55,384 bases of DNA from an uncultured Streptococcus sp. (GTDB lineage Bacteria; Bacillota; Bacilli; Lactobacillales; Streptococcaceae). The notes under the pieces are model-generated. The model saw only the letters and a program-made list of their open reading frames with translations. It searched no databases and was not told where the DNA came from. This document shows, one piece after another, positions 25,983-33,040 of this stretch (within the stretch, counting starts at the first letter, position 1; each line of letters starts with the position of its first letter). Where the stretch lies: assembly GCF_938020365.1 (NCBI RefSeq), contig NZ_CALIIB010000085.1:1-55384 (forward strand), written 5' to 3'. Made by a program: the position numbers and the translations under genes.

Positions 25983-28267
25983 GATTTTTTCTCAATCGGT
26001 GCTATGCTGGCCAGCACTTTCTTCAAACCGACTTCTGGGAAATTGATCTTAAGTTCTTGACTATTTCCGCTGCCAGAGACTGCCAGAACTGTCCCATCGC
26101 CCCATTTCTTGTGGTGGGCAATATCTCCAATAGCCCAAGCAACTTCCGGCTTAGATAGCTGGTTCTGACCGCTCTTGCCAAAAGGCAGGCTGCCTGTAGA
26201 AATCGAACTTGGTGCTGCCTGACGTTTCCGCTCTTGTAGAGCCTGGGCCAGACTCATGCCCTGACCGAATTTGCTAGTATCGCTGTTGGTATAACTAACC
26301 TTAAAGGAGCTGTTGGCTGGTCGAGCCAGTCCCTGATAGTTTAGCAAGTCTGAACTGATTTCTCTCAAGAAGCGAGTCGGCTGATTGTAGTTGGTACGAC
26401 CATAAAGCAGACGGGAATTGGCATTGGTCAGATAGAGAATTTTTTCTGCTCGGGTGATACCGACATAGGCCAGACGGCGCTCCTCTTCCAGCTCATCCTC
26501 ATCTTCAGATGCTCGGCTCAGAGGGAAGACATTTTCCTCCATACCAACCAGAAAAACGACTGGAAATTCCAATCCCTTGGCTGCGTGGAGGGTCATCAGA
26601 GTTACTTCAGAACTCTCCTGATCTCCGTCGTCTGTGTCTGCGATCAAGGCTAAGTCATTGAGAAAACGGCTGAGCTTGTCCAGACCTGTCTCATCAGTAG
26701 GATTGTCTGGATTTTCGTCAAAGTTCTTGGTTACAGACAGGAATTCTTCAATATTTTCAATCCGTGCTTGGCTTTCCAAGGTTGCCTGAGCTGCCAAGGC
26801 GACTGAGTAACCTGTCTTTTTCAGAACAAGCTCGACTAGCTCAGTCACACTATAGTCATCCAAACGATCCCGCAAGTCGAGTATCAGATTGGCAAACTCA
26901 TAAACTGCCTGAGCCGCCTTGCCTTTGACTGGCGAAAGCATGATATTGGCTGATGCCTCCAGCAAAGAGATTTCTTGACTAGCTGCAAAATTCCGAATCT
27001 TGTCTACCGTTCCCGGTCCGACACCACGTTTGGGCTCATTAACCACGCGCTCATAGCTGATATTGTCGCTAGGATTAGCAATGAGATTGAGGTAAGAAAT
27101 AACATCGCGGATTTCTTTACGGCTATAGAACTTTGTGCCACCGACCATGGTATAGGGAATATTAGCCTTGAGCAGGGCTTCCTCCACCGTCCGTGACTGG
27201 GCATTGGTTCGGTAAAGAACCGCAAAATCCTTATGACTGTAGCCTTCTCGGCTCAGCTGATCAATAGTTCGGGCGACAAAGAGAGCCTCGTCCTGCTCGT
27301 CATTAGCCCGATAGTAGACAATTTCCTCACCGTCTTCGTTTTGAGTCCAGAGATTTTTCGGACGGCGATTGCGATTGTTTCGGATGACTTCATTAGCTGC
27401 CTGAAGGATGGTCTTAGTCGAGCGATAGTTTTCTTCAAGCAAAACAACTTTGGCTTCTGGATAATCCTTTTCAAAGTCCAGGATATTCTGCATATCTGCT
27501 CCCCGCCAGCCGTAGATAGACTGGTCAGCATCCCCGACTACACAGATATTCTTAAAGCGAGAAGCCAAGAGTTTGACCAGCTGGTATTGGGCATGGTTGG
27601 TATCCTGATACTCGTCCACATGGATATACTGGTAACGTTGCTGGTAGTAGGTCAGGACATCAGGATTTTGGTCAAAAAGGCGCAAAGTCAACATAATCAA
27701 ATCGTCAAAGTCCATGGCCTCAGACTGGCGCAGTTCCTTTTGATAGGCCGTGTAGCACTTGGCTACAATCTCTGTGTACATATCACCAGCCATATTTGCA
27801 TAGGCCACCTCATCAATCAGGTCATTCTTTGCATTGGAAATGGTCCCTAGAATGGCGCGCTCATTCCACTTTTTAGGATCCAGATTGAGATTTTTGAGAA
27901 TCCGTTTCATCAAAGTTCGCTGCTCACCCGGATCAACGATCGTAAAGTTGCGGTTGTAGCCAATATGATCTGCTTCTCGTCGCAAAATGCGCACACACAT
28001 GGAGTGGAAGGTGGCGATTAAGCAATCTTGAGTAGCTGGATTGAGTGTAGCTGCCCGTTCCTTCATCTCCCGCGCCGCCTTATTGGTAAAGGTAATGGCT
28101 AGGATATTCCAAGGATTGACCATCTTCTCATCAATCAAATAGGCAATGCGGTGGGTCAGGACTCGAGTCTTTCCTGAACCAGCCCCCGCCATAATCAACA
28201 AGGGGCCTTCTGTCGTCTGGACCGCTTCGGCCTGACGGTCATTCATACCGTTTAATAAGGGATTCAT
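25979..28267 (-). CDS. pcrA: ATP-dependent DNA helicase PcrA (UvrD/Rep family)
   Basis: This 3'-to-5' SF1A helicase works in DNA repair, plasmid replication and removal of proteins from DNA. The 762-residue protein shows the Q-motif and Walker A GAGSGKTRVLTHR, motif II VDEYQDTNHAQY, GDADQSIYGWRGA, VLLEENYRST, TLHAAKGLEFPVVF and YVGITRAEK. The C-terminal tail (KFGQGMSL... GDIAHHKKWGDGTVL) is the usual PcrA extension that binds RNA polymerase. An extended -10 TGATATAAT lies at 28313-28321 on the minus strand. Confidence 0.97.
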   Translation of the reverse strand: MNPLLNGMNDRQAEAVQTTEGPLLIMAGAGSGKTRVLTHRIAYLIDEKMVNPWNILAITFTNKAAREMKERAATLNPATQDCLIATFHSMCVRILRREADHIGYNRNFTIVDPGEQRTLMKRILKNLNLDPKKWNERAILGTISNAKNDLIDEVAYANMAGDMYTEIVAKCYTAYQKELRQSEAMDFDDLIMLTLRLFDQNPDVLTYYQQRYQYIHVDEYQDTNHAQYQLVKLLASRFKNICVVGDADQSIYGWRGADMQNILDFEKDYPEAKVVLLEENYRSTKTILQAANEVIRNNRNRRPKNLWTQNEDGEEIVYYRANDEQDEALFVARTIDQLSREGYSHKDFAVLYRTNAQSRTVEEALLKANIPYTMVGGTKFYSRKEIRDVISYLNLIANPSDNISYERVVNEPKRGVGPGTVDKIRNFAASQEISLLEASANIMLSPVKGKAAQAVYEFANLILDLRDRLDDYSVTELVELVLKKTGYSVALAAQATLESQARIENIEEFLSVTKNFDENPDNPTDETGLDKLSRFLNDLALIADTDDGDQESSEVTLMTLHAAKGLEFPVVFLVGMEENVFPLSRASEDEDELEEERRLAYVGITRAEKILYLTNANSRLLYGRTNYNQPTRFLREISSDLLNYQGLARPANSSFKVSYTNSDTSKFGQGMSLAQALQERKRQAAPSSISTGSLPFGKSGQNQLSKPEVAWAIGDIAHHKKWGDGTVLAVSGSGNSQELKINFPEVGLKKVLASIAPIEKKS

Positions 28268-28312
28268 CTTCTATCCTTTCAATATAACATCAAACTGAAA
28301 ATCAATGCTTCC

Positions 28313-28321
28313 ATTATATCA
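28313..28321 (-). promoter_or_regulatory. Extended -10 promoter of pcrA
   Basis: TGATATAAT on the minus strand, about 46 bases before the pcrA start codon. It is back-to-back with the mntE promoter. Confidence 0.65.
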
Positions 28322-28362
28322 AAATTCGAGCGAATTTGTTATCGAAAAGGCAACTACCTCAT

Positions 28363-28391
28363 TTGAAATCCAAGTGTGAAAAAGTTATAAT
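28363..28391 (+). promoter_or_regulatory. Promoter of mntE
   Basis: -35 TTGAAA (28363-28368), a 17-base spacer and -10 TATAAT (28386-28391) on the plus strand; AAAGGGG precedes the ATG. No obvious metal-repressor palindrome is seen. Confidence 0.8.
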
Positions 28392-28413
28392 AATAGTTTA
28401 GAAAGGGGCAACC

Positions 28414-29604
28414 ATGAACAATCATCCAAGCGACAATCTCAAACTTGCTGAACGAGGCGCTCTCCTGGCAATTGCCACCTACATTGGCCTATCCGTTACA
28501 AAAATCATTGCAGGTGCAGCACTGACATCCTCCAGTTTGACGGCGGATGGTTTCAACAACGTCTCCGATATCGTTGCCAATCTAGCGGTCCTAATCGGCC
28601 TGCGCATGGCCCGAAAACCAGCGGATAAGGACCACCGCTTCGGCCATTGGAAGATTGAAGATCTGGCCAGCCTAATTACTTCTTTCATCATGTTTTTTGT
28701 CGGTTTCAATGTCCTCATTGATACGGCTCAAAAAATCATTAACAAGGAAGAAACCTTGATTGATCCTGTGGGAGCCATCGTCGGGATTGTATCGGCCATC
28801 ATCATGTTTGGCGTTTATCTTTACAATAAAAACCTAGCCAAAAGGGTAAAATCCAAAGCTCTGGATGCGGCTGCCAAGGACAATCTCTCGGACGCCATCA
28901 CTTCTCTAGGCACATCGGTTGCTATTATTGCCAGCTCCCTGAAGTTTCCCATCGTTGATAGGCTAGCAGCCATCATTATTACTTTTTTCATTCTGAAAAC
29001 AGCCTATGATATTTTCATGGAGTCCTCCTTCAGCCTATCAGACGGCTTTGATCAGGACCTTTTAGACGACTATAAGCGTGCCATTCTGGAAATTCCTAAA
29101 ATCACACGCGTCAAATCCCAGCGTGGTCGGACCTATGGCAGCAATATTTATCTAGATATTATACTGGAAATGAATCCTGACCTCTCCGTCTTTGAAAGCC
29201 ACGAAATTGCTGATCAGGTAGAGGATATGCTCAAGGAAGACTTCGGTGTCTTCGACATTGATATTCATATTGAGCCAGCTCCGATTCCTGAAGATGAGAT
29301 TCTGGATAATGTTTATCAAAAGCTCCTGATGCGTGAGCAATTAGTCGACCAAGGCAGTCAATTGGATGCACTTATTTCCTCTGATTTTGTCTACATTTCC
29401 CAAGATGGTCGCCAGCTAAACAAAGAGGAATTTCAACTAGAGAGAGCCCAAACTTCTCCTATCAAAAATTTAGAAATTACATCCGTTAGCCAAAAGACTA
29501 AGCTGATTCGCTATCAAATCGGGGATGTCATCCATACCAGCCTCTGGCGCCGCCACGAAGTCTGGCAAAATATCTTCCACCAAGAAACACGAAAAAACAA
29601 CTAG
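28414..29604 (+). CDS. mntE: Cation diffusion facilitator, probable manganese exporter MntE
   Basis: The 396-residue protein has six transmembrane helices in the first half and a cytoplasmic domain after about residue 205. The site-A metal ligands read D-x3-N in TADGFNNVSD (helix 2) and D-x3-D in AKDNLSDAITS (helix 5). The Zn exporters ZitB/FieF have His in helix 5. The Asn/Asp set is typical of Mn-CDF proteins such as pneumococcal MntE, which has a similar length. A C-terminal extension (about 290-396) goes beyond the usual CDF domain. It is transcribed divergently from pcrA. Manganese specificity is inferred. Confidence 0.87.
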   Translation: MNNHPSDNLKLAERGALLAIATYIGLSVTKIIAGAALTSSSLTADGFNNVSDIVANLAVLIGLRMARKPADKDHRFGHWKIEDLASLITSFIMFFVGFNVLIDTAQKIINKEETLIDPVGAIVGIVSAIIMFGVYLYNKNLAKRVKSKALDAAAKDNLSDAITSLGTSVAIIASSLKFPIVDRLAAIIITFFILKTAYDIFMESSFSLSDGFDQDLLDDYKRAILEIPKITRVKSQRGRTYGSNIYLDIILEMNPDLSVFESHEIADQVEDMLKEDFGVFDIDIHIEPAPIPEDEILDNVYQKLLMREQLVDQGSQLDALISSDFVYISQDGRQLNKEEFQLERAQTSPIKNLEITSVSQKTKLIRYQIGDVIHTSLWRRHEVWQNIFHQETRKNN

Positions 29605-29623
29605 TTTTCTGCTAGTTGTTTTT
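29593..29623. terminator. Bidirectional terminator containing both convergent stop codons
   Basis: A perfect 12-bp stem (AAAAACAACTAG at 29593-29604 with its complement at 29612-29623) with a 7-base loop. TAG of mntE and TAG of the binding-protein gene form the inner end of the two arms and pair with each other. Confidence 0.88.
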
Positions 29624-30460
29624 ATATGCTTTCACTTGGTCTGTCGCAATATCCTCTCCAAACCACTTCTCAGCGATTTTCTGGAATTTTCCCTCTTGGT
29701 ATAATTTCCCGAAAGCGGCATTTACTTTTTCAACTAAAGTACGGTCCGCCTTTCTAGCCCCGACCGCAAAGTCCTCGCTCTCAAATCCAACTGAAAAAAC
29801 TGAATATTGATCTAAAATTCCTTCTTCTGTCAGATAATAATTGGCATAGACGCGGTCAATCAAGAGACCATCAATCCGGTCGTTTTGCAAGTCAATCAGC
29901 GCCTCGTTAAAGCTCTGATACTGAGTCGCTGTATGATTTTTAACAATGGTTTTCAAAATTTCAGGATTGCTTTCAAACGCTACGTAGCCAGAAGATCCTG
30001 CTTGAGCACCCAATACTTTTCCTACCATATCACTGGCCTGTGAGATATGAGAGGATTTTTTGCTGACCAAAACCTGCTCATTTTTCATATAAGGAATGGT
30101 AAATTCTACCTTTTCTCTTCTCTCATCCGTCGCGGAGTAGCCATTCCAGATAAGGTCAATCGTGCCGTTGGTCAACTCTGTTTCTTTCATATCCCAATCA
30201 ATCGGCTGCCATTTCACCTTAATTCCATATTCCTCAAAAACAGCATTGGCCAAATCAATGTCAAAGCCTGCATAAGTGCCATCTTTTTGCTCAAATCCCA
30301 TAGGGACAAAGGTATTATCAAAACCAATTGTAATCTGTTTTTTCTCCTCATACTTGCTCCAGTTATCCAAGCTGGGATCGCTGACATTGGAACTACAAGC
30401 ACCGAGCAGAAAAGTTAGGATCAAGGTCAAACAGGTCAAAAGAATATTCTTTAGTTTCAT
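29612..30460 (-). CDS. Amino-acid ABC transporter, substrate-binding lipoprotein
   Basis: The 282-residue protein has a lipoprotein signal peptide with lipobox LLGAC; Cys22 would be lipidated and anchor it outside. The rest is a family-3 solute-binding protein: ITIGFDNTFVPMGFEQKDGTYAGFDIDLANAVF, then LIWNGYSATDERREKVEFTIPYM. The family binds polar amino acids (Gln, Asn, Arg, cystine); the ligand cannot be read here. It is the last gene of a permease-ATPase-binding protein operon, 11 bases after the ATPase gene. Confidence 0.92.
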   Translation of the reverse strand: MKLKNILLTCLTLILTFLLGACSSNVSDPSLDNWSKYEEKKQITIGFDNTFVPMGFEQKDGTYAGFDIDLANAVFEEYGIKVKWQPIDWDMKETELTNGTIDLIWNGYSATDERREKVEFTIPYMKNEQVLVSKKSSHISQASDMVGKVLGAQAGSSGYVAFESNPEILKTIVKNHTATQYQSFNEALIDLQNDRIDGLLIDRVYANYYLTEEGILDQYSVFSVGFESEDFAVGARKADRTLVEKVNAAFGKLYQEGKFQKIAEKWFGEDIATDQVKAYKNN

Positions 30461-30471
30461 TCGGACCTCCC

Positions 30472-31101
30472 TTATTTTGGTGTGACTTTGAGAATAGAAT
30501 CCGCAATGTTTTCCGCAAACTGCAAATCATGTGTGACTACAATTTGTGTCATCCCCATTTCCCGATTTTGGAGGATGAGTTTTTCTACTTCCAAGCGTAA
30601 GGCAGGATCCAAGGCAGAAGTCGGCTCATCATATCCGATAATTTCTGGGTTGATCATCATAGCACGAGCCAAAGCGACCCGCTGTTTTTGCCCGCCTGAC
30701 AGCGAATAAGGATAGGCCTTGGCATGCTCATACAAGCCTAAACGGGCCAATAAGCCCTGCGCCTTCTCTTCAGCTTCTTCTTTGGAAATGTTCATTGTAT
30801 GTATTGGTGATAAGGTCAAATTTTCCAAGACAGACAAATGAGGAAAGAGCTGAAAATCTTGAAAAACGAAGCCTAAAAGATTGCGCTTTTCAAGTTCAGT
30901 GACATCCAAAATCTCTCCATTATTAATCACTTGTCCCGAATCAATTGTCTCCAAGCCTGCCAGCATACGCAGAAGGGTCGTCTTCCCTCCACCAGAAGGT
31001 CCAACAATGGCCAATACTTGCTTTTCAGGCACAATCAAATTAAAATCCTTTAGAATCTGCTTATCACCAAATTTTTTACTAATATTTCGTAATTCTAACA
31101 T
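30472..31101 (-). CDS. Amino-acid ABC transporter, ATP-binding protein
   Basis: The 209-residue ATPase is of the GlnQ type. Walker A is GPSGGGKTTLLR (about 34-45), the Q-loop is FVFQDFQLFPHLSV, the signature is LSGGQKQRVALARAM, Walker B is IIGYDEPTSALDP, and the switch His is in VVTHDLQFA. It is shorter than many GlnQ proteins (about 240) and ends soon after the H-loop. It lies 8 bases after the permease gene and energises uptake of a polar amino acid with its two operon partners. Confidence 0.93.
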   Translation of the reverse strand: MLELRNISKKFGDKQILKDFNLIVPEKQVLAIVGPSGGGKTTLLRMLAGLETIDSGQVINNGEILDVTELEKRNLLGFVFQDFQLFPHLSVLENLTLSPIHTMNISKEEAEEKAQGLLARLGLYEHAKAYPYSLSGGQKQRVALARAMMINPEIIGYDEPTSALDPALRLEVEKLILQNREMGMTQIVVTHDLQFAENIADSILKVTPK

Positions 31102-31109
31102 AATAGCAC

Positions 31110-31751
31110 CTACTTATAATAACTAAATTTCTTTTCGACCTGCTTGGCAATCAAGGTGGCCAAACCGATTAAGAGCAAGTAAATCAAGCCTGCAACAAAC
31201 ATCGGTGCCAGACTGGCATCTCGGTTAGCCGCCGTACGACTAGCCAAAATCAAGTCTGAAATGCCTAAAGCATAAACCAAAGAGGTATCTTTCACCAAAG
31301 TCATGACTTCATTAAAGACACTAGGTAGCACAATTTTTACGACTTGCGGCAAAATAATCAGGCGAATCGTCTGAACAGGAGTAAATTTCAAAACCTTCGC
31401 GGCTTCATACTGTCCAGTCGGAATAGAAGAAATGCCTCCGCGGAAGATCTCCGCAAAATAAGCCGCATAGTTTAGTGTAAAGGCAATAATCGCTGCAGGA
31501 ATCCGATCCAGCCGAATGCCGATACTTGGCAACACATAGTAAATAAAGATTAACTGCAATAAAAGCGGCGTCCCGCGCATGATCCAAATGTAAATATGAA
31601 GCAGCCATTGCAGGGGCTTCAAGCGAATTTGCATTGAAAATGCCAGCATAATTCCCAAAGGAATCGAAAAAACCAATACCAAAGCAAACACTTGCAAGGT
31701 GGTTGCTGCTCCACTTAGAAGACTAGGTAAAATTTCCAAAATATAGCTCAT
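31110..31751 (-). CDS. Amino-acid ABC transporter, permease
   Basis: The 213-residue integral membrane protein of the His/Glu/Gln permease family has about five helices. The ATPase-docking EAA-type loop is seen in GQYEAAKVLKFTPVQTIRLIILPQ. The N-terminal ILPSLLSGAATTLQVF and the MRGTPLLLQLIFIYY segment are characteristic. It is the first gene of the operon, behind AGGAGG and a double -10 promoter region. Confidence 0.93.
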   Translation of the reverse strand: MSYILEILPSLLSGAATTLQVFALVLVFSIPLGIMLAFSMQIRLKPLQWLLHIYIWIMRGTPLLLQLIFIYYVLPSIGIRLDRIPAAIIAFTLNYAAYFAEIFRGGISSIPTGQYEAAKVLKFTPVQTIRLIILPQVVKIVLPSVFNEVMTLVKDTSLVYALGISDLILASRTAANRDASLAPMFVAGLIYLLLIGLATLIAKQVEKKFSYYK

Positions 31752-31779
31752 TCTCTTCCTCCTAAATAAATATTATACC

Positions 31780-31807
31780 ATTATAGCAGAATTTTAAAAA
31801 AATACAA
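31780..31807 (-). promoter_or_regulatory. Promoter of the amino-acid ABC operon
   Basis: -35 TTGTAT (31802-31807), 16 bases, and -10 TATAAT (31780-31785) preceded by TGC on the minus strand. A second TATAAT lies at 31772-31777, so there may be two start points. Confidence 0.72.
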
Positions 31808-31856
31808 CCCGAAATTGCAAAAAAGTTATAGTAAAAAATCGAAATCGAACAAAACT

Positions 31857-31888
31857 AAAACCCGACTCTCTTTTTAAGAGTCGGATTT
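31857..31888. terminator. Terminator-like hairpin at the trailer side of the CRISPR remnants
   Basis: Perfect stem CCGACTCT (31862-31869) with AGAGTCGG (31877-31884), flanked by A/T tracts on both sides. No intact gene ends here. It lies where a minus-strand CRISPR transcript would stop, so it may be a leftover terminator of that transcript. Confidence 0.65.
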
Positions 31889-31916
31889 ATTGGACTAGGT
31901 AGGGATCTTTGGAGCG
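31889..31916 (-). other. Possible CRISPR spacer beside the lone type II-A repeat
   Basis: About 28-30 bases between the hairpin and the repeat match the usual type II-A spacer length. No second repeat borders it, so it could equally be plain flanking DNA. Confidence 0.3.
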
Positions 31917-31952
31917 GTTTTGGAACCATTCGAAACAACACAGCTCTAAAAC
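31917..31952 (-). CRISPR. Single complete type II-A CRISPR repeat (36 nt)
   Basis: Read on the minus strand the 36 bases begin GTTTTAGAGCTGTGTTG and end GGTTCCAAAAC. This is the repeat used by Streptococcus type II-A systems of the S. thermophilus CRISPR3/S. pyogenes Cas9 class; from memory of the S. thermophilus CRISPR3 repeat it is identical at all 36 positions. Only one copy is present. No cas9, cas1, cas2, csn2 or tracrRNA is seen in the window. The 30 bases on the leader side (31953-31982) have spacer length and are followed by GTTT, the first bases of another repeat read on the plus strand, but that match is too short to count. Confidence 0.85.
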
Positions 31953-32009
31953 TGACAAATAACCTTACAACCAAAAGGAGAGGTTTGCTCTTTGTTAACC
32001 GCAGTAGGT

Positions 32010-32041
32010 TCATGAAAAAACACATTCTGGGAGGGAGCGAC
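32010..32041 (-). CRISPR. Decayed type I-C repeat, trailer side
   Basis: Aligned to the intact repeat at 32075-32106, the nine bases at 32033-32041 match exactly (GTCGCTCCC on the minus strand), with about 18 of 32 matches overall. Decay of the 3' half of the last repeat is typical of the trailer end of an array. Confidence 0.6.
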
Positions 32042-32074
32042 TATTTTTTTATTTTTCTTGCGAATAGATAAGGT
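32042..32074 (-). CRISPR. Spacer-sized segment, 33 nt
   Basis: Thirty-three bases lie between the decayed and the intact type I-C repeat, the normal spacer length for this type. The segment is A/T-rich. Confidence 0.55.
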
Positions 32075-32106
32075 ATTTCAATCCACGCCCCCGTGAAGGG
32101 AGCGAC
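32075..32106 (-). CRISPR. Intact type I-C CRISPR repeat (32 nt)
   Basis: On the minus strand it begins GTCGCTCCCTTCACGGGGGC and ends GTGGATTGAAAT. The length of 32, the terminal ATTGAAAT and a 7-bp stem (CGCTCCC with GGGGGCG around TTCAC, one G-T wobble) are the hallmarks of type I-C repeats, where Cas5 cuts at the stem base. No type I-C cas genes are present in the window. Confidence 0.85.
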
Positions 32107-32140
32107 TTGTGGAAGTCGAGGAGGTGCTATGAAACGACCT
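32107..32140 (-). CRISPR. Spacer-sized segment, 34 nt
   Basis: Thirty-four bases between the intact repeat and the next ATTTCAA block. Length and mixed composition fit a true spacer. It is the best candidate for a protospacer search. Confidence 0.65.
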
Positions 32141-32167
32141 ATTTCAACTAATCCTAGAAGAAAATAG
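32141..32167 (-). CRISPR. Truncated type I-C repeat, leader side
   Basis: Only the first seven plus-strand bases (ATTTCAA, the 3' end of the repeat) are conserved, at the exact position expected after a 34-nt spacer. The rest has been replaced or mutated, which suggests a deletion that removed the leader and upstream genes. Confidence 0.5.
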
Positions 32168-32178
32168 TTTTGTTGTAA

Positions 32179-32441
32179 TTATTTTAGAACGATTTTATGA
32201 ACAATCTTTTGTCCACACTCCTCTTTAAGTTTTGTAAAAAGTGAGCGCTAATGCTTGTGTGCTCCACTGCAAAAAACTTACTTTCATCATCTAGCTTCCG
32301 ATAGACCAATCTCTTTTGAGCATGTATAAGTCTGTACCCATCATTTAGAGCAACAAGAAGAAAAAAATCATAATCGAATAAGAAATATTTTCGAAACTTT
32401 TGGGGCGGATTTGGGACAAATATAACAAAAACCCTTGTTAA
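32179..32441 (-). pseudogene. Unidentified decayed reading frame between tRNA-Arg and the CRISPR remnants
   Basis: On the minus strand one frame is open for 86 codons (32184-32441) but has no ATG. It reads through FLLVALNDGYRLIHAQKRL and RKLDDESKFFAVEHTSISAH. A neighbouring frame then carries a protein-like tail, LKEECGQKIVHKIVLK, ending at 32179. This could be the end of a gene broken by a frameshift, such as an integrase or a CRISPR-associated gene. I recognise no family, and chance openness in A/T-rich DNA is possible. Confidence 0.3.
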
Positions 32442-32452
32442 TCAAGGGTTTT
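32427..32452 (-). terminator. Terminator after tRNA-Arg
   Basis: Stem AAAACCCTTG/CAAGGGTTTT with a five-base loop, followed on the minus strand by TTTTTG, 14 bases beyond the tRNA 3' end. Confidence 0.8.
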
Positions 32453-32465
32453 AAGTGTTGTTTAA

Positions 32466-32537
32466 TGTCCCCTGCTGGAATCGAACCAGCAACTACTCCT
32501 TAGGAGGGAGTTGTTATATCCATTGAACTAAGGGGAC
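32466..32537 (-). tRNA. tRNA-Arg (anticodon CCT)
   Basis: The 72-nt cloverleaf on the minus strand has acceptor stem GTCCCC/GGGGAC with discriminator A at 32466. The anticodon arm is ACTCC-loop-GGAGT with loop CTCCTAA, and the T arm is GCTGGTTCGATTCCAGC. CCT reads AGG codons. The CCA end is not encoded. The 3' end faces the CRISPR-remnant gap, as is typical when a tRNA has served as an integration site. Confidence 0.96.
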
Positions 32538-32546
32538 TAGAGAAAA

Positions 32547-32566
32547 ACTCTGCCAAGTGACAGAGT
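32547..32566 (-). terminator. rplS terminator
   Basis: Hairpin ACTCTG/CAGAGT followed on the minus strand by TTTTTCTC. It sits only about 10 bases before the tRNA-Arg 5' end. Confidence 0.75.
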
Positions 32567-32577
32567 CATTTCTGATA

Positions 32578-32925
32578 TTAACGACGGATTTCTTTGATAC
32601 GCGCTGCCTTACCTTGCAATGCACGAAGGTAGTACAATTTAGCACGACGAACTTTACCGTAACGAACGACTTCAATCTTGTCAACACGTGGAGTGTGGAT
32701 TGGGAAAGTACGTTCAACACCTACACCGTTAGAGATTTTACGAACTGTGTAGTTTTCTGAGATACCAGCACCTTTACGAGCGATAACGACACCTTCAAAG
32801 ATCTGGATACGTTCGCGAGTTCCTTCGACAACTTTCGCGTGAACGCGGACAGTGTCACCAGGACGGAATGCAGGGATATCAGTACGAAGTTGACCTTCAG
32901 TCAAGCTTTGGATTAATGGATTCAT
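32578..32925 (-). CDS. rplS: 50S ribosomal protein L19
   Basis: The 115-residue protein of the large ribosomal subunit lies at the 30S-50S interface. It has the family's start MNPLIQSLTEGQLRTDIPAFRPGDTVRVHAKV and end LYYLRALQGKAARIKEIRR, and normal length. It is a single-gene unit with a promoter, a hairpin-rich leader and a terminator of its own; tRNA-Arg follows. Confidence 0.98.
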   Translation of the reverse strand: MNPLIQSLTEGQLRTDIPAFRPGDTVRVHAKVVEGTRERIQIFEGVVIARKGAGISENYTVRKISNGVGVERTFPIHTPRVDKIEVVRYGKVRRAKLYYLRALQGKAARIKEIRR

Positions 32926-33000
32926 TTTTTACTCCTATCTTACTAATCTTATGATTCATGACCAAAGCGGATTAGTCGTTTTTTTGTGCTCCATTTGCAC
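32926..33000 (-). promoter_or_regulatory. Leader of rplS (L19-leader type)
   Basis: The roughly 75-base leader can fold into a hairpin TTTGTGC/GCACAAA near 32981-33004 and a larger one with arms CTAATC and GATTAG near 32941-32975. Such leaders before rplS are known in Firmicutes and presumed to mediate autoregulation. The assignment is by position and hairpins only. Confidence 0.5.
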
Positions 33001-33007
33001 AAAGAAT

Positions 33008-33035
33008 ATTATATCAAAATTCCGGTAAATGTAAA
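33008..33035 (-). promoter_or_regulatory. Promoter of rplS
   Basis: -35 TTTACA (33030-33035), 16 bases, extended -10 TGATATAAT (33008-33016) on the minus strand. Confidence 0.78.
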
Positions 33036-33040
33036 GATTT

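Noticed and set aside
27233..27850. 205-codon plus-strand frame
   Set aside because: It is antisense to the conserved helicase motifs of pcrA, with no start signal.
31917..31990. A tracrRNA instead of a repeat
   Set aside because: The plus strand is a perfect, unbulged complement of the repeat and lacks the downstream nexus and terminator stems of a tracrRNA.
31953..31990. A second, degenerate II-A repeat on the leader side
   Set aside because: Only GTTT at the correct 30-base spacing agrees with the repeat; four bases are not enough.
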